DNA of 64,000 nt, from the NCBI GenBank assembly GCA_949358305.1, contig OX442322.1:2108001-2172000 (forward strand), written 5' to 3'. Every line of letters begins with the position of its first letter. The stretch's first letter is position 1. This document shows positions 10,264 through 21,056 of this stretch, piece by piece. The notes beneath the pieces are model-generated. The model saw only the letters and a list, made by a program, of their open reading frames with translations. It made no database searches and was not told the origin of the DNA. Source of the DNA: Strigamia acuminata. Taxonomy: Eukaryota; Arthropoda; Chilopoda; Geophilomorpha; Linotaeniidae. Position numbers and translations under genes: made by a program.

Positions 10264-13163
10264 GAGTGAAGAGTGAAAACTTCCGTCCACACGCACTAAG
10301 CAAACCAATTCAATGTCAGGTGATTAACTGCAGCCAGTCACAGTCGCCTACAACTAGGTCAACTTTTAGACTTCACAAATGCTACCAGCTCCGCCTTTCA
10401 AGGGTAGTGACCAGTTAATGACCTTCCCTGGTGGGCCTTGGGCAATCCCAGGTCCATCTAGGGTATTTTTAGACTTCCAGGACAAAAGGCCATGACTCGA
10501 GGAACAAAAGGGTGCCATAAATGTCATCCTGTTTCCTCCAAACCACATGCCTTTTTGTCTCTTTGCAGCGATTCGGCAGCAATAGTCCAGGTAGGGGTCA
10601 CTGTTGAGACAACACGACTCCCAGCCATAAAACTATCACCCTGCAGGGGCATCTCGCCTCTTGTTCTGCACAGCAACCTGTCACAAATATAAATAAATGT
10701 AGAAACTGGCAAAAGTAATAAATTTTGGTACTTCTCAGCGCCCCAAAAGATCAAATTAGCGGTTATATTTTGGTTTTTTCTAATCCACGCCCCAAAACAA
10801 AAAATTAGCGAACACCTTTCTGGTACTTATCCACGCCCCAAAAGATAGAAAACGGCGAACACCTTTCCGGCATTTATCCACGCCCCAGAAGATAGAAATG
10901 GGCGACTGGAAGTTCTCTGACACTCCCAAACTAACAAACCAATGCATGATTCGTCTTTCCCTTCGTGTTCTAAATTATTCACGCCAGAACCAATTAGAAA
11001 AAACTGCGTATATCGATTTTTTGTGGCATTTTCCATCGCGCCCCACAGCTTCGATGCTAAGGCGTACGTTTTCCTTTGCGCTGGTGTATACGTCTGCCAC
11101 CAGTTTTAACCCCTGCTGAAAACGCTAAAACGCGTGTTTCAGGCTTCCTTTGGCATAGCTAGCTCCAGCACCAAAATCACACCCGAAACACCATCAAGAT
11201 CGCGATAATCCTGATGAGGCAAAATGTCGACTCGCCCGCTTCAGACTAAGAGTGAAGGGAAATCGGCGAACAGAGCCAGAGTCAGATCGGAGGTATTGCA
11301 ACTGCACACGGTCCAGCGCCAGGGAAAGTTAGGTCCAATCCCCGGGAGCCTCACTCCTCACCAACCCGGATATGAAATTAGAGTAGAAACAGAGTAAAAG
11401 AAGGGTTCAAGAAAAATGTGGCATGTTTCACAAAGTTGGGAAGAGGGATCCACACACAGCACATTGAAAACAAAGATTAAAAAGGTGTTGGGCTGGATTC
11501 ACAGTCTTTTTTCAAAGCTGTTAGCCACCCAATCCGTGCTTGCAAGCATTCCACGCGCGGTTTGAAAGCAAAACACCTTCGGGCTCGACACCTGAGCAGT
11601 CCCCTGCAAAGGCCGCCCCCCCGCTATCCGAGACCCAATTTCCACTGCAAGGAAGTGAAATTGATATAATGTGTCGTAAATGCGCATATAAAACACATAG
11701 CCAAAACCACGCCAAGCAGTGTCCACCAGTGCCCGGGACAGGGTTGGAAACCCAGTCTCCGTGCGTTTCCCTTAAGTACGCGTGTCTGTGATTCAAAAGA
11801 TTACTCAAACCGCTGCAACCAGGAATGTACCTCTGGCCAGTAATGAACAGAGCTCCCCTAAATTTACCGCATTAGTTCATTGTCGTCCGGGCAAGGCACA
11901 GGGCTGAACCGGGATATACTGCACCCAGCAGCATGCCTGCCCACCACAACAACACCACATTCACGTTTCCCGCCAAAAAACACACTCGGAAAAAGCACCA
12001 AATCTGCAAATCCAGGGAAAGAAATAAAAGAACTTAATCTACCATTCGTCCGGTGTGGTGCCGACCCTCTAAGACACTCATTACGTCTGCGTAACCTCAG
12101 AAATGTCATGGGTAACACGTTGCCGGCTTGATCAAGCCTAACCCCTACACACCCCACTTTCAATATGCCCCTAAAACGATGAAGCTGTATATCTCCAACG
12201 CTTCAGACCACAAATTCTGAGCACCCACAAATGGTTTCTCTCCCAATTGCACACCCAAGAAATAAATTATAAAATAATATAAAAAACGGTATAAGACTCA
12301 TGTGTTGGTTGGCTTTTATTATCCCAAGATGATTAAAGGAAACACCAAGGTCAAACTCAAGTCAACCAAACACACAAGAAAAATACACTTCAAATTAAAA
12401 AAAAAATGGTACAGCATCAAGCTAATGTGCTGGTTGGCTATTGTCATCATAAAGTGGGCCTTAATTGTAACAGAAAAAAAAGAACAAATCAATCAAACTC
12501 CAGCCAGGCCAGCAAAAAAGAAAAAACGCCATAAAACAATATAAAATTGCACAACACTCCTCAAAAACTTGAACAATACCCAGCCCAAATCCAGAGAAGA
12601 GTGTGACAGAAGAATAACAAGTGTTTCTCACCCCGACCCTAAAAATAGACACACAGTGCAAGTGAAAACAAAGACAAAAGCACTGCGAGGTCAAGTCAGT
12701 GCGAGGGGAGAAAAACACAAAAGAATGGACATAATGGCATGCGTTGCTATGACCGCCTAAGGTGGAGAGCAAATCCCCCCAGCCACCCAGAGAAATGAAT
12801 ACCAAAATGTTTTGGTTGGTTGCAGTGCGTCTGAAAATAAATTTCAGAGCCCCCAACCATACCAGCACTGAGAAAAATACAATCCAAGAAACCTTCAAAT
12901 GAAAAAGCATTCAGCCCCCCACAACTAAGCCTCTCACGCGACCCAAAGTGGTTAACAAAAACACCTTTCAAATTCCTCAGCCCCTCAAAGAAAGTAATTA
13001 ACCCACACTCCAAAACAAAAACAAGGGAAAAACAATACAATTGAGCCCCCACCAAGGAGCAAAGCAAAGAGCAACAAAAACTGGGGCATAGAGCAAAACA
13101 AAATGCAACCAAAATTTGACACACAAGGCAAAACAAAATGGCGGAAACACAAAAAAAAATTTT
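10264..13163 (-). other. Long leader of element A
   Basis: About 2.9 kb between the primer binding site and the gag start, with no ORF I can support. It holds a short tandem repeat at 10736-10910. Near 12302 and 12428 are two copies of a TGGTTGGCTATT-like motif also found in the LTR near 13287. The section 12760-13160 is rich in CAAAACAAAATG-like simple sequence. Confidence 0.45.
10736..10910. repeat. Four-unit tandem repeat, 46-49 bp units
   Basis: Units start near 10736, 10785, 10831 and 10878, each with CCACGCCCCA (CAGCGCCCCA in the first) followed by AAAGAT(A/C)-rich sequence and a GCGAACACCTTTC-like block. Similarity is clear between units 2 to 4 and weaker in unit 1. Confidence 0.75.
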
Positions 13164-13192
13164 CCAAGTTCAAATCTCGGACAGGGCCCTCA
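13164..13192 (-). other. Primer binding site of element A (tRNA-like)
   Basis: The plus strand here looks like a tRNA 3' part: a T-loop TTCAAAT, a stem CTCGG, then an acceptor-like stretch ending CTCA instead of CCA. It sits 2 nt from the LTR. It resembles the site of element B, which is close to tRNA-Pro, with small differences that suggest age. Confidence 0.5.
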
Positions 13193-13401
13193 ATTGTGAC
13201 TGCTATGGTCTCGCCAGTGTAGTCAGGGGACTGATAACACTGGGTAGGGACGCATACTTCACGTAAATAACGGGGAATCCCACAATATTGGTTGGTTGGC
13301 CTTTATTGTGTTGTCTAGGGGTATGGGGAATCCTGTTACCCGTTGCAGGGGTGCCACGAAGGCACGCCGCACCGGCAACCGACCCGTCACACACTGGGCG
13401 C

Positions 13402-13525
13402 TGTGAGTTGTGCCTGTAGAGGGCGCCCCGTGACGGTGCGCAATAAATCACTTGTGATGTTATCCAACATGGCTGAAGCCACGCGTTTATCATTGAGCGA
13501 CTTCAGCTAGTCACAACAACCTACA
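13402..13525 (+). repeat. 5' LTR of element H
   Basis: 124 bp, TGTGAGTTG...CCTACA, apparently the same as 17751-17874. It holds AATAAA and an ACATGGCTG-type motif. Confidence 0.93.
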
Positions 13526-13537
13526 TGGTGTCAGGAT
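13526..13537 (+). other. Primer binding site of element H (tRNA-Leu type)
   Basis: TGGTGTCAGGAT directly follows the LTR. TGGTGTCAGGA is the complement of a common tRNA-Leu 3' end. Confidence 0.75.
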
Positions 13538-13617
13538 AAAAGAACTTTCAAGTGTGAGTGAATTATTAGAGTGTCAGGGACAAATACACACGTCCAGTGA
13601 CTCAATACCACAGTGTG

Positions 13618-16600
13618 ATGGCAGATCCAGTTGCAAACCAGCCAAAGGGATCGAGTGGTGCGCGCCCACCAAAGCCTCTAGTAATACAACCAGACAATAT
13701 GGCGGCAGTATGGGAGGAATGGCTAGACTCCTACGAATGGTATGCCGTGGCGGCACAAACCGAGACCCAGACGGCTACAGTACAAGTTGGATTAATGATG
13801 AGTGCCATCGGTCCAGAAGCGAGGAAGATTTTTAAAACTTTTGAGTTAACAGCTGATGAGAAAAAGAACTTGACTTTGGTGAAGAAAAAATTCACGGATA
13901 AATTCGCGCCTACAGTGAACGAGAGTTTCGCGAGATATGAATTTTTGACGCTACGCCAAGCGGAGGGACAATCGATAGATGAGTTTGTCACCGAGGCCCA
14001 AACAAAAATGGCAAAGTGTGGTTTCCAGGCGTTAGCAGATGGAATGTTGCGGGACATAATCGTGGTTGGCGTGAGAAGTGAAACATTGCGACAACGGTTA
14101 TTAGAAGAGGCCGGTTTGACGCTAGAAAAGGCGATACAGCTTGCACGGTCGTCTGAAGCAGCAGAAAAGCAAGTGAAAGCTATGAAAAATTCAGGTGAAT
14201 CAAAAGTGGATTTTGTCAGAGCGAATAAAAAGCCCGGACGGAGCATGAAAAATTCGTCGGATGGATTTTCCAAGCCGTGCGGTCGGTGTGGTCGTACACA
14301 CGAATTCGGGAAATGCCCAGCATATGATAAGGCATGTAACAAATGCAAAAAGAAAGGACATTTTGCCAGTGTATGTAGAGCCAGCCAGGCCGAGGGCAAG
14401 GAGAAATGGAAAAAACCCAAACCCAAGCAAGGCATCGACATGGTCGACACCGAAGAAGATGAATCAGGCGAGGATTTATATTCAACATTGCTGATTGATC
14501 GAATCACCGTGTCGCACACAGATGATGACGACGACTGGTTTGAGACGGTGAAACTTAACAACCAAGTTTCAATTAACATTAAGTTGGACTCTGGCGCACG
14601 ATGTAATGTAATACCGGCATCTGTTGTACGAAAACTGGGTGTAAAGGTGACGGAGTCACCAACGCGTCGGTTGCGGTCGTACACGGGACACCACATGAAG
14701 GTGGTGGGGGCAATAACATTAGAATGTGCATTGAGTCGTGGTAAAGCGCCAGTAGAATTTCAAGTGGTGGAGGAAGACGTACCAGCATTATTTGGGCGAA
14801 AAACGTGCGCGCAATTGAAGTTGATACAGCGAATTAATGCCTTGGAACCGGAAGTCACCGATGATGAGATAATGAAAAACATTTTCACAGGGTTAGGCTG
14901 CGCCAAGGATTTCGTGTATGATATTGACATTGACGAGCAGGCGCCGTTTAAAATTTTTCCGCCACGCACAATTCCGCACGTATTGCAAAACCGGGTGAAA
15001 GCGGAGCTGGACGACATGGTGAAGAAGGGTGTGATCGAGCCAGTAACCGAGCCGACACCAGCGGTCAGTCCGTTAGTGGTAGTGCAGCGTGGGAAGAAAA
15101 TTAGACTTTGCATTGATTTGACGGATGTAAACCAGTACGTGAAACGACGGCATTACCCATTACGCACATTCGAGTCAGTAAAACCAAAGTTGAAGAAAGC
15201 GAAATATTTCGCCAAATTTGATTTGCGATTTGGGTATTGGCAGAGCCGTGTGACGAAGCGTACGTCAAACTATTTGGTGGTAAATACGCCGTGGGGACGA
15301 TATCGGTTCCTTAGATTGCCGTTTGGGATAAAATCGGCACCGGAAGTGTTCCAAGCAATGATGGAAGCTGCATTAGAAGGAATTCCGGATACGGAGGTGT
15401 CAATCGACGACATCATTGCGTACGCTGAGACATTAGCAGAGTTGCGGAAGCTAGTCAAGCAGATTCTTCGCCGGTTGTATAAAAAGGGATTCCGTCTGAA
15501 TAAAGACAAATGCATCTTCGAGGCGACGGAGATCAAATTTTTGGGACACATTTTGACCCAAGACGGAGTAAAACCCGATTCGGAGAAGGTAGAAGCTATT
15601 GACAGAATAAAATCTCCTACGAACAAAGAGGAGCTGCGTCGGTTTCTAGGCATGACTGTGTACTTGGCTGAATTTTTACCGCACTACTCATCAATGACAG
15701 AGCCGATTCGGACATTATTACCCAAGGATGTAGCCTGGGAATGGACGAACGCGCAAGAAACGGCCGTGATGCGAATAAAAGCAGCGCTAAAGACGTCGCC
15801 AGTTCTCGCGTATTATGACGTGAACAAGGATGTCGTTTTATCAGTAGACGCAAGTTCGCACGCCGTGGGGGCTGCGTTGTTTCAGGATGGCCGACCAATT
15901 TGTTACGCAACTCAAGCGTTGACGCCATGCCAACAACGCTACCCTCAAATAGAAAAGGAGGCGTTTGCGATTCGATTCGGGTGTCGAAAGTTTCATGATT
16001 ACGTGTATGGGAAACGAGTTGTCGTGGAAACGGATCATAAGCCGTTGGAGGCGATTGCAAAGAAGCCGTTGGATCGGGTACCGCCAAGGTTGCAGCGGAT
16101 ATTCTTTGAGTTGATGCCGTACAGTCCAATTATCACGTATAAAAAGGGGACGGAAATTCCAGTGGCGGACACATTAAGTCGAGATTGTCAACCAGCACCA
16201 GTGAAGGAAGATCCCGAGGATTTGCAGGTGCATATCGTATTGCCGATGACAAACTCTGCAACCGACAAATTGAAGGCAGCGGTTCGTGATGATGCGGAAT
16301 TTCAGGCGTTGAGTCAAGTGGTCATGGAGGGTTGGCCAGAGACGAATGACAGTGTTCCGGCCCATATCCGTAAATACTGGAATTTTCGCGACGAATTGTC
16401 AATCTATGGCGGGATTGTATTCAAAAATAGCCGTCCAATCATTCCGGAACAACTGCGAGCGCATTATTTGAAGTGCATTCACATGGGGCATTTGGGGGTC
16501 CAGTCAGCGATTCGCCGGGCTCGTGAGGCAGTTTTCTGGTTAGGAATGAGTGCAGACATTGAAGCGTACGTAAAATCGTGTGCCGTTTGTGAAAGCACAC

Positions 16601-17583
16601 AACGAGCAAATGTAAAGGAACCAATAATGTCAAAGCCAGTTCCACAATTGCCGTGGCAACGAGTTGCAACAGACTTATTCGAAATTAAAGGCCGACAGTT
16701 TATCGTAGCCACAGACAGTTATTCGGGATTTTATGAGGTGAGCCAGTTACGTGATACCACCGCCAGAGGTGTAATTGAGAAGTTGAAACGTTGGTTTGCA
16801 TGTCATGGAAGCCCAAAGATTGTCGAGAGCGATGGGGGACCGCAATTTACGTCTCGTGAATTCAAAAATTTTGCGTCCGCCTGGGAGTTTTCGCAGGAGA
16901 TTTCGTCGCCACATTTTCCAAGGGCAAACGGATTGGCTGAACGCGCGGTGCAGTCCGCGAAGACGATGATCAAACGTTGCGAAAAGGATGGAACGGACAT
17001 TTATGCGGCATTGCTGAACTGGAGGAATACGCCGCGGAGCGAAGAGTTGGGATCGCCAGCCCAGAGACTGTTTAGCCGTAGGACGAGGTCATTACTGCTG
17101 GACACTACAGCATTACTGAAGCCAGAACTACGCAAGGACGTTTCCAAAAATTTGGAGGAGGAACGAAGAAAGCAGAAGTTGTATGCCGATAAGTCCGCAC
17201 AAGTTGCGGAACCATTGGAGCCGGGAATGGAGGTACGAGTTCGGACCGGACATCGCCAGTGGGAAGGAGCAACCATTAAAGCAAAAACCAAATACCCAAG
17301 ATCATTCGAGGTCGAGATGAAAGATGGCAGAGTTTTGAGACGAAACAGTTCGGTGATTAGGAAGACGCAGGCAGACTTACCAGCAAATCCGATTCCTGTC
17401 ATCCGAACCAGTCCAGCGGAAGCAACACGCACGGATCAATCACAGTGTGGGTCAGTTGCCAATACAACGACAAGTACCGAGACTGCAAAAGATCCTGTAG
17501 CCAAGGTCGTCGGGCAACCAGTTCCAGGATACGTGACGAGAAGTGGCCGTGTGGTGAAGCCGAAGCAAATTACGGACATGTGA
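13618..17583 (+). CDS. Element H Gag-Pol polyprotein
   Basis: One ORF of 1321 residues from the ATG at 13618. The order is: gag capsid-like domain (about 30-190); two zinc knuckles (CGRCGRTHEFGKC and CNKCKKKGHFASVC, about 220-260); protease (KLDSGARCNV, about 325); RT (LCIDLTDVN, FDLRFGYWQ, LPFGIKSAP and the catalytic SIDD in VSIDDIIAY); RNase H (SVDASSHAVGAAL and ETDHKPLEAI); integrase (H-H-C-C around HMGHLG...CAVCESTQ; catalytic D in TDLFEIKG, D in ESDGGPQF, E in LAERAVQS); and a basic tail. RT has S-I-D-D where Y/F-x-D-D is usual, but both aspartates remain. There are no stops or shifts. Gag and Pol in one frame is typical for mag-clade elements, and length matches the family. Confidence 0.95.
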   Translation: MADPVANQPKGSSGARPPKPLVIQPDNMAAVWEEWLDSYEWYAVAAQTETQTATVQVGLMMSAIGPEARKIFKTFELTADEKKNLTLVKKKFTDKFAPTVNESFARYEFLTLRQAEGQSIDEFVTEAQTKMAKCGFQALADGMLRDIIVVGVRSETLRQRLLEEAGLTLEKAIQLARSSEAAEKQVKAMKNSGESKVDFVRANKKPGRSMKNSSDGFSKPCGRCGRTHEFGKCPAYDKACNKCKKKGHFASVCRASQAEGKEKWKKPKPKQGIDMVDTEEDESGEDLYSTLLIDRITVSHTDDDDDWFETVKLNNQVSINIKLDSGARCNVIPASVVRKLGVKVTESPTRRLRSYTGHHMKVVGAITLECALSRGKAPVEFQVVEEDVPALFGRKTCAQLKLIQRINALEPEVTDDEIMKNIFTGLGCAKDFVYDIDIDEQAPFKIFPPRTIPHVLQNRVKAELDDMVKKGVIEPVTEPTPAVSPLVVVQRGKKIRLCIDLTDVNQYVKRRHYPLRTFESVKPKLKKAKYFAKFDLRFGYWQSRVTKRTSNYLVVNTPWGRYRFLRLPFGIKSAPEVFQAMMEAALEGIPDTEVSIDDIIAYAETLAELRKLVKQILRRLYKKGFRLNKDKCIFEATEIKFLGHILTQDGVKPDSEKVEAIDRIKSPTNKEELRRFLGMTVYLAEFLPHYSSMTEPIRTLLPKDVAWEWTNAQETAVMRIKAALKTSPVLAYYDVNKDVVLSVDASSHAVGAALFQDGRPICYATQALTPCQQRYPQIEKEAFAIRFGCRKFHDYVYGKRVVVETDHKPLEAIAKKPLDRVPPRLQRIFFELMPYSPIITYKKGTEIPVADTLSRDCQPAPVKEDPEDLQVHIVLPMTNSATDKLKAAVRDDAEFQALSQVVMEGWPETNDSVPAHIRKYWNFRDELSIYGGIVFKNSRPIIPEQLRAHYLKCIHMGHLGVQSAIRRAREAVFWLGMSADIEAYVKSCAVCESTQRANVKEPIMSKPVPQLPWQRVATDLFEIKGRQFIVATDSYSGFYEVSQLRDTTARGVIEKLKRWFACHGSPKIVESDGGPQFTSREFKNFASAWEFSQEISSPHFPRANGLAERAVQSAKTMIKRCEKDGTDIYAALLNWRNTPRSEELGSPAQRLFSRRTRSLLLDTTALLKPELRKDVSKNLEEERRKQKLYADKSAQVAEPLEPGMEVRVRTGHRQWEGATIKAKTKYPRSFEVEMKDGRVLRRNSSVIRKTQADLPANPIPVIRTSPAEATRTDQSQCGSVANTTTSTETAKDPVAKVVGQPVPGYVTRSGRVVKPKQITDM

Positions 17584-17736
17584 ACTTTATAATATTTCTG
17601 TGTGTCGTTTAATCAGTATAATACTCAGTATAATTCTATTTGTAATACTCATTTTTGCATTTTTTATATAACCAGTTTGTTTAGTCAGTTCAAGTGTAAC
17701 CTGTGCTTTAAAATTGTAATTCATATCTTGTCTTGT

Positions 17737-17750
17737 AAAAAAAGGGGAGA
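17737..17750 (+). other. Polypurine tract of element H
   Basis: A7 followed by GGGGAGA directly before the 3' LTR. Bases 17584-17736 are a T-rich 3' untranslated stretch. Confidence 0.85.
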
Positions 17751-17874
17751 TGTGAGTTGTGCCTGTAGAGGGCGCCCCGTGACGGTGCGCAATAAATCAC
17801 TTGTGATGTTATCCAACATGGCTGAAGCCACGCGTTTATCATTGAGCGACTTCAGCTAGTCACAACAACCTACA
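17751..17874 (+). repeat. 3' LTR of element H
   Basis: 124 bp, same sequence and length as 13402-13525, followed by the target duplication GGCGC. Confidence 0.93.
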
Positions 17875-18258
17875 GGCGCGAGCCCAATGGGTGACGTGGT
17901 CGGTTCAACGTTACATTCATGCTGTACTTACCTACAGCCCGCAGTGACCACTCATGGAGGCTGTATTGGGTGGAAAACCCAGATACTGAGCATCGCTGTG
18001 GTGAATGGGAAGGAGTGCAGAGTCCTCTCAGCTGGGACACGTCTTGTCCCCTCGTCTACTACAACACCCTGGAACTCTGTCAACACACGACCGTCCTGGT
18101 CGGTGTCCGCACTCTCTCTCTCTGCAACTCCTCCCCACACCACTTAGCTCCCTCCTTCCCCCGGGCTAGATCACCTTGCCCAATCAGGGGGTGATCTTGG
18201 GGCCGTATGGCGGTGTGTGGCAGTGACGTAGGTCACCCCAGGTGGCCTGACGGTCACA

Positions 18259-19816
18259 ACGATTCTACTTTTGGCTGAATAATTAGCCATTTAAGAGTGA
18301 TAAATCGGTTTAAACAAGACATTTCTACAACTAGAAATAACCCAACCGAGATAAGCTATGAAGTGTGCGCTAAATGAATAAATGACCAAATAATACGTAC
18401 TTACGGTTTCACCTGCTTGTTTCTACAAATACAAATGGTTCGGGGTTCTGGATACGTGTAAGCGGCGGCTACACTGGTTGAGGATCCGGGCGATGCACGA
18501 AGGGTACGGCTGACTTTGCGGCATCGTCACAAATAACGCTACGGAGACGTATTGGGTCCCGCAGCACGAACAGCTAATAATGCAAAGAGTCCTTTGCATT
18601 GGTTAGGAATATTCTTTAGAATATTCCAGGATCAAATAAATATAAAATCATTAGTGAAATATAACAAATGAATTGTTATATAAATATTAATGGGGCGGGG
18701 ACAGTCACGACAGTTGAGAGAACCGTCGCGGGAGTTGTTGAGGCTCCATCCGCCAGCATGCCTTACGACGACAAGATCTCGTGATCAGGCGCCGAGTATT
18801 TAATTGTGTGCTTTAAATCGCTATCGGTGGTACCAGCCACCGGGTAAACATTTCTATGGACTTTTGCCAATTACAGGATTACCAATACCTGAGTAGTTGT
18901 TTAACGTACTGTCTTCACGGACAATGCTCACGGGCTACCAACCCGGCGTAGTGTGCCTGTAAATAGGCCCTTCACCGACCTTTAACGTACGGAAGGACCA
19001 TAAAGAGAACCCTGGAAACATGGTTGTCCATGTTTGTTTCGTGCTCGGGTGGGACCTCCCGCACATATGCTCTTGGCAGAGCGTCTGACCTTCGTCCAAG
19101 GAATCGCTCAGATAGATGCGACTATCACCGATCATATAATTTGATATTTATTTAACGGGTTAATCAATCCCGTGCATGAACGATATACTAAGCCACCGTA
19201 TGAAATCCTACTGCTCCTTTAGAGCAGCTGGCTAACACTACGGGGCCATTCCATGCGAGCGCATGTCTATTACCGGAGTTAGCCTTCCCGAAAAGGCCCT
19301 ACAACAACAATAACAATAGTAATGAATACCGATTGTGGAGAGCTGAGGTGGCCTGATGTGTCGATAAGAAAGTGAGATCAAACGATAACAACAATTCAAT
19401 TACAGACATATACAGTTATCAAGCCAGGGGGGTGAGAGGTTGAGAAACTGGAGCTTATATAGTTCTGTAGAACGACTAGATTGGCAACAGCCAATCAGCA
19501 ATCGAATCGGTGGATTCGTGGGTCACTAGTCCGGACCTAATATAAGACTATGTCCAGATGGGCCCAGTTGGGGTCCGGAAGGGTCCGATTGGTCCCCTTC
19601 AACAAGTAACTATAAAATATAATATTGATTCGGTAGAATCAATTGTTTAAGTAAATAATACTTTATCATGTTTAATAAATATCTTATATTCATTCACATC
19701 TTTATAACAATTAATTATAATTGTCGCAATTCATTCGAAAATGCGCGCTTTTAATCAAATAGCGCCGTCTGGCGATAAATCTGAGAAAATACGGTTTTAT
19801 AACCGTCACAGACTCA
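18259..19816. other. Hairpin-rich non-coding stretch of unknown nature
   Basis: No gene is supportable in these 1.56 kb. Perfect short inverted repeats occur at 18579-18600 (9-bp arms), 18606-18627 (10-bp arms), 18825-18842, 19016-19035, 19211-19227 and 19252-19265. A TATATA-like box lies near 19453. It joins element A's LTR on the left and the copia fragment F on the right, so it could be part of a further LTR or a non-autonomous element. Confidence 0.5.
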
Positions 19817-20706
19817 ACTTCAGATTGCCGGAAGAAAAGCTTCAAACCAGACCGCCAGCAATCATACCACAAGCGAGGGCACAAGATCCAGATCCAGTAC
19901 GGACAGTCCCACATCTTGTGTGGAAGAAAACAGAGAAGTTTAGGCCAACTGGACAGAAGGATGTCGAATACACAATTGAAGGATACGACAAGCCTAAATT
20001 ACGATCAATACCTGATGTCAAACGTTACTGTGCGGATCACAATCTTTGTGTTCCAGAACACCTATTTGAAGACAAGAGAAGGAAGAAACCCTCTGAATCG
20101 AATGCAACGGCAGACTATTCAGACATAGACATAGACGAATTAACTCTTGATTTTGAAGCTAATCATCTCGAAGTTCATATTCCAACACGCTTCGAGCAGA
20201 TTGCAAGCCTACCAGAAAAGAAAGAATGGGACCAAGCAATGTGCGACGAGATCGATACGATGCATGAGCGTGATGTGTGGGAATTGGTTCCACCACCACC
20301 TGACACGAAAATCGTTGGCTGCAAGTGGATTTACACCACCAAACAAAACGACGAGGGGAAAATCGCACGCTACAAAGCGAGACTTGTTGCACAGGGCTTC
20401 TCTCAAATATACGGAGAATCATATGAAGAGACATTTTCACCTGTCGTGGACTTTTCGATCGTTCGGTTCATGTTCACATTACTTGTCTGCATGCTGAAGT
20501 GGAGCTACATTCAGGCCGATGTGAAGTGTGCATATCTTTAAGCAAAACTACATAAAATTGTTTACATGCGACAACCAAAAGGTTTTGTTTGTCAAGGCAA
20601 AGAAAATTATGTTTGTCGACTCCTTCGAGCCATTTATGGTCTACACCAGTCGGGACGAGAATGGGGCATCGAATTGGAGGACACTTTGTTAAAGCTTGGA
20701 CTGCAA
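19817..20706 (+). pseudogene. Fragment F: copia pol linker and RT, broken
   Basis: This encodes the integrase-RT linker and N-terminal RT of a Ty1/copia element. The linker is closely similar to the end of element E (shared EKxRPTGQKD, YDKPKLRSIP and RVPEHLFEDKR-like patterns). RT motifs follow: WELVPPP, GCKWIYTTK, YKARLVAQGF, YEETFSPV and YMRQPKGF, then LLRAIYGLHQSGREW. An in-frame TAA at 20539-20541 interrupts the RT core. Homology stops near 20706 before the YVDD catalytic motif, and gag and integrase are absent upstream. It is therefore a dead internal fragment; its left end abuts the hairpin-rich stretch. Confidence 0.85.
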
Positions 20707-20759
20707 CATGTAAATTGGTGCAACTGTTTAATTAAAGCTAAAGCCTAAATGGCAGGCGG

Positions 20760-21056
20760 CTAAACTAAGCTAAACGCACGCGCAAGCGAAATAACAGACC
20801 CAAACTTCGAACTTATGGCCAACAAATCCTGTTTGGCCTTGGAAAACGCGATAAAACATGAACAAAAAGGAGTGGAAAACAAATGGTGACAAGTGGTGTA
20901 AAACCGTGAGTTAACACTGAAAATGAAATGAAAGCCTGAAACCGTATTGCAGAATTCCAGGGCGAATGCAAAGCCATGAGTGGGCCTCGAAAGTGAATCA
21001 AGCTTGGATTTGAACACTGGCTACGGAGTAGCACCTACGCGTTCGGCTGCCAAAGC
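20760..21056 (-). repeat. Possible tRNA-derived SINE
   Basis: On the minus strand GTGTTCAAATCC (plus 21006-21017) resembles an RNA polymerase III B box, and TGGCAGCCGAACGCGTAGG about 35 nt upstream resembles an A box, with tRNA-like spacing. No clear tail or target duplication was found and the limits are approximate. Confidence 0.3.

Larger units (their letters stand above)
13402..17874 (+). mobile_element. Element H: mag/Steamer-like Ty3/gypsy retrotransposon
   Basis: A compact 4.47-kb element with 124-bp LTRs at both ends, a 5-bp target duplication GGCGC (13397-13401 and 17875-17879), a tRNA-Leu-type primer site, one gag-pol ORF and a polypurine tract. Short LTRs, a Leu primer site and a single ORF are features of the mag clade, which includes Steamer. 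It looks recent and possibly autonomous. It lies inside the 5' LTR of element A. Confidence 0.93.
1..18258 (-). mobile_element. Element A: long Ty3/gypsy retrotransposon, 3' LTR cut by window edge
   Basis: The element reads on the minus strand. Positions 1-204 match 18055-18258 and are taken as the two copies of one LTR; both end in GGTCACA. Inside lie a purine-rich tract next to the 3' LTR, a third ORF, integrase, RT/RNase H, protease and gag in the order expected for Ty3/gypsy, then a long leader and a tRNA-like primer site touching the 5' LTR. The internal part is about 13 kb, long for the group, so the gag-pol block (4980-10263) could be a separate nested element. I found no LTR pair around that block, so I assign it to A. 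Element H sits inside the 5' LTR and is younger. Confidence 0.7.
13195..18258 (-). repeat. 5' LTR of element A, split by element H
   Basis: The LTR consists of 13195-13401 and 17880-18258, about 586 bp in all, with 6-bp inverted ends TGTGAC and GTCACA. A minus-strand AATAAA (plus 13302-13307) could be the polyadenylation signal. Element H inserted at GGCGC. Confidence 0.72.

Noticed and set aside
4650-10900. Gag-pol of A as a separately nested element with its own LTRs
   Set aside because: Comparing 4400-4980 with 10300-10900 gave only an 11-base match (GGGCAATCCCA), which is likely chance. The possibility is not fully excluded.
11211-11240. CTGATGAGG, the start of a hammerhead ribozyme core
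   Set aside because: The partner GAAA and matching stems are not found nearby.
12461-13173. Hydrophobic Phe/Leu/Cys-rich minus-strand ORFs
   Set aside because: They arise from CAAAA-rich simple sequence in the leader of A; no conserved motif.
18259-19816. rRNA or mitochondrial fragment, because of the many hairpins
   Set aside because: I recognise no conserved rRNA or tRNA block.
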